Assembly (NCBI GenBank): GCA_003254925.1
Contig: QANZ01002954.1
Coordinates: 19,292 to 83,291 of the forward strand
Reading direction: 5' to 3'
DNA: 64,000 nt
Origin: Chamaecrista fasciculata
Lineage: Eukaryota > Streptophyta > Magnoliopsida > Fabales > Fabaceae
The translations under genes and the position numbers were made by a program. The notes beneath the pieces were generated by a model. It did no database searches, was not told the origin of the DNA, and saw nothing but the letters and a program-made list of their open reading frames with translations. This document shows positions 60,230 to 64,000 of the stretch, one piece after another. Numbering within the stretch: position 1 is the first letter of the stretch; every line of letters starts with the position of its first letter.

Positions 60230-61604
60230 TAGGGCACCCGTCATAAGGTGCCAATGTGGGTAACGACCAAATTAATACTTGAGTACTGCTCAAATACTAT
60301 TTATTAACTTATAGTATAGGACAACCCCAAGGTCGAATCTCTCGCGGAACTCAATGTGATGAGATTTAAGAGAACTGTGATCATAGGTGAAGTTTTTAGT
60401 TTTAATTGAATAAGTGATGATAATAAATATGAATGATAAAGACAATATTTGAGAGAAACCCTAGAGATGGACTATCATAGTTCATAAATGATAGAGAGGA
60501 GATATATGACTTGCATTTAATAACCACATCCGATGATGTATTTAATAATTATAAATACTAATTATATAAGTGAAGTGTAATCCACCCTAGTTATAGGAAA
60601 TGCTATTGTCATCTTCAAATATATAGCAATTAAGCAATGTCGAAAGATATAGAATTAGGATGGATAACTCAACCAATACTTGGGAATACGAGAATTTGTC
60701 ATTAACCTTTCAAAGTAATCTCTATTATTACAGATCAGACCAATGAACAAATATGGAAAATAAAAAACAATCTTAAGAACTATACTCTCTAATGTATAAA
60801 CAATTCAACACATTCCTATGAAGAGATTGGGAATACTCATAAATGCAATATCAATATCTAGACTCTACAAGAACAGCGTGATGAACTCAAGTCACATCCT
60901 TGAGGCATTCCTTAAGTATCTACCTAATTAGTTACTCATACTCTAGGCAGAGTAATTCCTAAACTATTCTACTAATTTACCTCGTATTGAGGTCTCTATT
61001 GATGTGTGTTGAGTGTGGAATGACGAGCTCTATTTATAGGCATGAAATTAGACTTGTGCCGCAAGTTGTGGACTTGTGCTGCGGGATGTGCCGGTAGCTT
61101 TGGCTGGGGTGCACAGCGAGATATTAGGAATATCTCAACGGCACCTGCGATATCTTGAATCCTGGTCGTCCAAAACATATCTTTGACCAAGTTGTTGTGT
61201 GTGCCGTGGGAATTCCTGGCGGCACAAGCAACGGCACATCTTATTTTTGCGTTGAAGCTTATCTGCTGACGTCATACTATCTTAGATGCGTGTGCCGTGG
61301 GAATCGCTACTTTGTGCCGGCGGCACACCCAACGACACAAGCGTATCTTATGCTTTTGGTTATCTTCTCGTTGATTCTAGATGTTTCCCCTTTGGTTTGG
61401 CCCTGTTTGGATATCTGAAACACTGAAAAACCCATTAAGTAGCACCTATTTATAAAATACAATAAATAAACGCTAAATAATATATTTTATCCACTTTATT
61501 ATTTCATACCTTGGTGTAGCCCTTAATATATTAACTGGTCTAATTGCAATAAATTATCATTATAAACACGTGAAAAGAAGACCAAATAACATGTCAATAT
61601 TTGG
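60230..61604. mobile_element. Unclassified 1.4-kb insertion in the copia gag
   Basis: Bounded by the 5-bp direct repeat GTTGA (60225-60229 and 61605-61609), with copia gag sequence continuing cleanly on each side. It starts TAGGGCACCCGTCATAAGG. It contains no long ORF. From 61020 to 61330 it is rich in cggcac/gtgccg words. A 5-bp duplication and lack of inverted ends suggest a solo LTR or other retroelement remnant. Part of it (60783-60880) resembles 95-180 at the window start. Confidence 0.6.
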
Positions 61605-62674
61605 GTTGATCACCAGTACTATTCTAAATTGTGTGGATTATGGTGGGAGTTTATATTAGTATCAAGATTTCCATATCGAGTGTTCTAAGGATTTAGTTTC
61701 ATTTAACAAGATGGTTGAAAAAGAACAGGTTTATGATTTTCTGGATGGACTAAACCTTGACTCTGATCAAATTCGGGTTCAAATTCTAGAAAAATTGTTT
61801 GATTCCTTCTGTTGAAGATGTTTTCTCTTATGTCTTACAAGAAGAAAGTAGACGAGGTGTCATGGTTTATCAAGTACCCATTGAGAAGTTTGGTCTAGGT
61901 GTATCTCATGAGAAACCCAACCCAAATACCTTTGTCAAAGATCACTTGCAGTGTGATAATTATAGTAAGTCGAGACATACCACTTGGAAGCTTCATGGTC
62001 GTCCAACTCAAGGTCGAGGAGGAAACCCTAACAAGCCCTCTAGAGGCCACTCCAACATGACTCCTCGTGATGTTGAACCTGAAGTTTCTCTCTCTTTTGA
62101 GGAAATTAAACATTTTTTGTGCCTCTTAACGAAACTTGATTCTCCTACGATTTCGCACTTAGTTATGGCTTTCAATGCTTATCTTCCACTTGGATTATTG
62201 ATTCTGGTGTGAATAGACACATGACTGGTCCTCTAAATTCATACCCAATTATTCTTCATGTTCTAAAGGAGAATTTGTTCAAATTGCCAATGGGTCTCTC
62301 TATCTTCTGTTTGTAAGACTAATTCAATTCCTTGTACTCCTAACATTAATCTTTCATGTATGCTTCATGTACATGAGTTTCCTGTTAACCTTTTGTCTGT
62401 TAGTTCCATTATAAAATATCTAGACTACAAACTTGTTTTCTACCTTGAAAATTGGTAGTGGTAGATTGCGTGATGGCTTGTACATGATTGTCATTGTTCG
62501 CAACTCAGGCCAAACTCTTTTTGGAGTTAATAAGGATGTTAGTTAGGAGATTATCCAATGACATAGGTGATTAGGGCATCCCTCGTTTTTTTTTGTTAAA
62601 GAAACTATTTCCTAATTTGTTTGCAATTGTTTCCGTTGATACCTTGTTTTTTGATGCTTGTGAGTTTTCCAAGG

Positions 62675-62955
62675 AGTAAAATAACTTTCCGGTCCCTGAT
62701 TTATGCACTCGCTGACAAATAGGTCCCTGAATTTTACCCATTGTACTAGCCGGTCCCCGAATTTTCCAAACGCTGCACTAATTGGTCCCTCCGTCATATT
62801 GGCGTTACAAAAATGCTGACGTGGTCATAACAGACGCTGATGTGTCCCGTTATGCGCTGACGTGTCCCGTTATGGCCACGTCAGCACCAGTTATGTTTTT
62901 TTTTTAACAAAAAGAGCTGCCACGTCATAAAATAGCGACACATCAGCATTTCCTC
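62675..62955. mobile_element. Mutator-like element end
   Basis: Opens with aactttccggtccctgattt and repeated aggtccctga / ggtccccgaattt words, then two copies of gctgacgtgtcccgttatg, like the arm layout of the other Mutator-like elements here. The partner end was not found; it may lie beyond the window. Confidence 0.5.
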
Positions 62956-63715
62956 ATTGTACTTATAGGTCCTTAACCCATTTTTTTTTCCATTATTCTC
63001 AATTCCCCCTCTTTTTCATCATTTTCATTCATTTTAGTCCCAAATCCTCAAAATAAAATTATAAAGTGTCCCAAAACTTTTCCAAACATTCCAATTTAGT
63101 CCTTAAAAATATTTAAAACCCTAAACTCTAAAACCCCAAACCCTAAAATCCCAAAATCTAAAACTTCAAACCCTAAATTCTAAAAAAAGTCTGAGTTGAA
63201 CAATTAGGCCCTTGACCCATCTTTATTTATATTATTCTCAATTCCCCCTCTCTTTTCTCATCTTCATTCATTTTAGTCCCAAATCCTAAAATTAAAATTG
63301 TAAAGTGTCCCAAAACTCTTCCAAACATTCCAGTTTAGTCCTTAAAAATATTAAAAACCCTAAACCCCAAACCCTAAAAATATCTAATTTGAGTAATTAG
63401 GTCACTCACCCATTCTTATCCCATTATTTTCAATTCCCCCTTTTTCATCATCTTCATTCATTTTAGTCCCAAATCCTCAAAATAAAATTGTAAAGTGTCC
63501 CAAAACTCTTCCAAACATTTCAATTTAGTCCTTAAAAATATTAAAAACCCTAAACCCCAAACCCCAAACCCTAAACTCTAAAAAAAAGTATGAGTCAAAC
63601 AATTAGGTCCTTGACCCATTATTCTCAATTCACCCTCTTTTTCTTTATCTTCATTCATTTTAGTCCCAAATCCTCAAAATAACATTGTAAAGTGTCCCAG
63701 ACAATCTCAATTCCT
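62956..63715. repeat. Tandem array of about 200-bp units with telomere-like words
   Basis: Units begin at aggtccttaaccca (about 62969) and at matching sites near 63207, 63400 and 63606, giving lengths of 238, 193 and 206 bp. Each unit has ttcattcattttagtcccaa, then a run of CCCTAAA / CCCCAAA words of varying number. Length differences come mostly from that run. Confidence 0.8.
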
Positions 63716-63958
63716 AATTTCTAATTTCTAATCTTTCATACTCGTCGTTTCGCTGCCTTCTGTGTGTGTGTAATTAGCACCCTTATGCTAGAATTCTGTT
63801 AAATTAATCTGTTAAGTACCACATAAGAAAAGGGTATAAAAGTAATTTTATTTAAAAAACCTAAAATCCATCCAAACTCAAACCCAAAAATGTAATACAA
63901 AAGACCTTAGATGCAATAGGGATCAAAATGCAATACAAAAATAAAGTGGGGCTTAAAT

Positions 63959-64000
63959 TGATGGAGATTGTGCCCTAGGGCCAATCATTTTATTTATGTG
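63959..64000 (+). mobile_element. Start of an LTR of the 30849-31306 family
   Basis: The last 42 bases match the first bases of the solo LTR at 30849 (ggagattgtgccctagggcc and on), so another retroelement or solo LTR begins here and is cut by the window edge. Confidence 0.75.

Larger units (their letters stand above)
58797..62674 (+). mobile_element. Second copia element, gag to integrase start, broken by nested insertions
   Basis: Gag starts at the ATG at 58797 (MGDFKVLENTSLSQISKVKF, then DGASTYLTWSKVCLLYI). After frame changes it continues to about 59136, resumes at 60204-60224 and again at 61610 (QYYSKLCGLWWEF). It then runs through EKEQVYDFLDGLNLDSDQIR, SVEDVFSYVLQEESRRGVMV, a zinc-knuckle remnant (CDNYSKSRHTTWKLHGRP), a protease start near 62200 (DSG lost, RHMTGPLNS kept in part), and the pre-integrase LGHPSFFLLKKLFPNLFA at 62575-62630. 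It stops where a Mutator-like end begins at about 62675. Several internal stops show it is inactive. Confidence 0.8.

Noticed and set aside
62956-63715. A true telomere or chromosome end
   Set aside because: The CCCTAAA words are few, irregular and mixed with CCCCAAA in a longer unit, and sequence continues normally on both sides.

Overview
The window is nuclear DNA of a flowering plant, most likely a eudicot. It is AT-rich, its genes have long GT-AG introns, and most of the rest is transposable elements. I could not place the species from sequence alone. One N run (4587-4879) and single Ns at 15801, 17412 and 30952 show it is a draft assembly.

Two host genes can be rebuilt in full, both on the minus strand. 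(1) A CASPL4D-type CASP-like four-helix membrane protein of 172 aa: three exons spread from 34352 to 21094. (2) An NRDE2 homologue of 1167 aa: ten exons from 53449 to 38142. Every splice junction in both genes has GT/AG ends and keeps the reading frame. A broken profilin copy lies at 4382-3559, and a 43-codon exon-like piece of unknown identity at 2860-2732.

Region by region: 1-1.5 kb holds three unrelated minisatellites. 2.7-4.9 kb holds the profilin pseudogene and the assembly gap. 6.6-20.6 kb is a dense field of DNA transposons. These include two Mutator-like elements with 9-bp target duplications that carry captured gene pieces, one like splicing factor SF1 and one like the MAKR/BKI1 kinase-regulator family. 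21.1-34.4 kb is the CASP-like gene; its introns hold a 6.5-kb Ty1/copia element (with a nested solo LTR), two hAT miniature elements and several inverted-repeat elements. 36.3-37.5 kb is another long-TIR Mutator-like element with an unidentified captured ORF. 38.1-53.5 kb is NRDE2, whose introns contain an L1 fragment, an RTE-type LINE fragment, a copia solo LTR and a hAT element. A PIF/Harbinger-like MITE sits 104 bp upstream of its start codon. 54-58.8 kb is repeat-derived. 58.8-62.7 kb is a decayed copia gag-pol broken by a hAT inside a hAT and by a separate 1.4-kb insertion. 62.9-63.7 kb is a tandem array with telomere-like CCCTAAA words, and the window ends just inside another LTR.

The strongest unusual signal is a set of at least five hAT-like non-autonomous families. 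Four are marked by 8-bp target duplications with at most two mismatches, the fifth by one exact 8-bp flanking repeat. Each family has subterminal regions packed with its own short repeated word. Next are the Mutator-like elements that picked up coding exons, one holding the captured exon in both arms as a potential hairpin.
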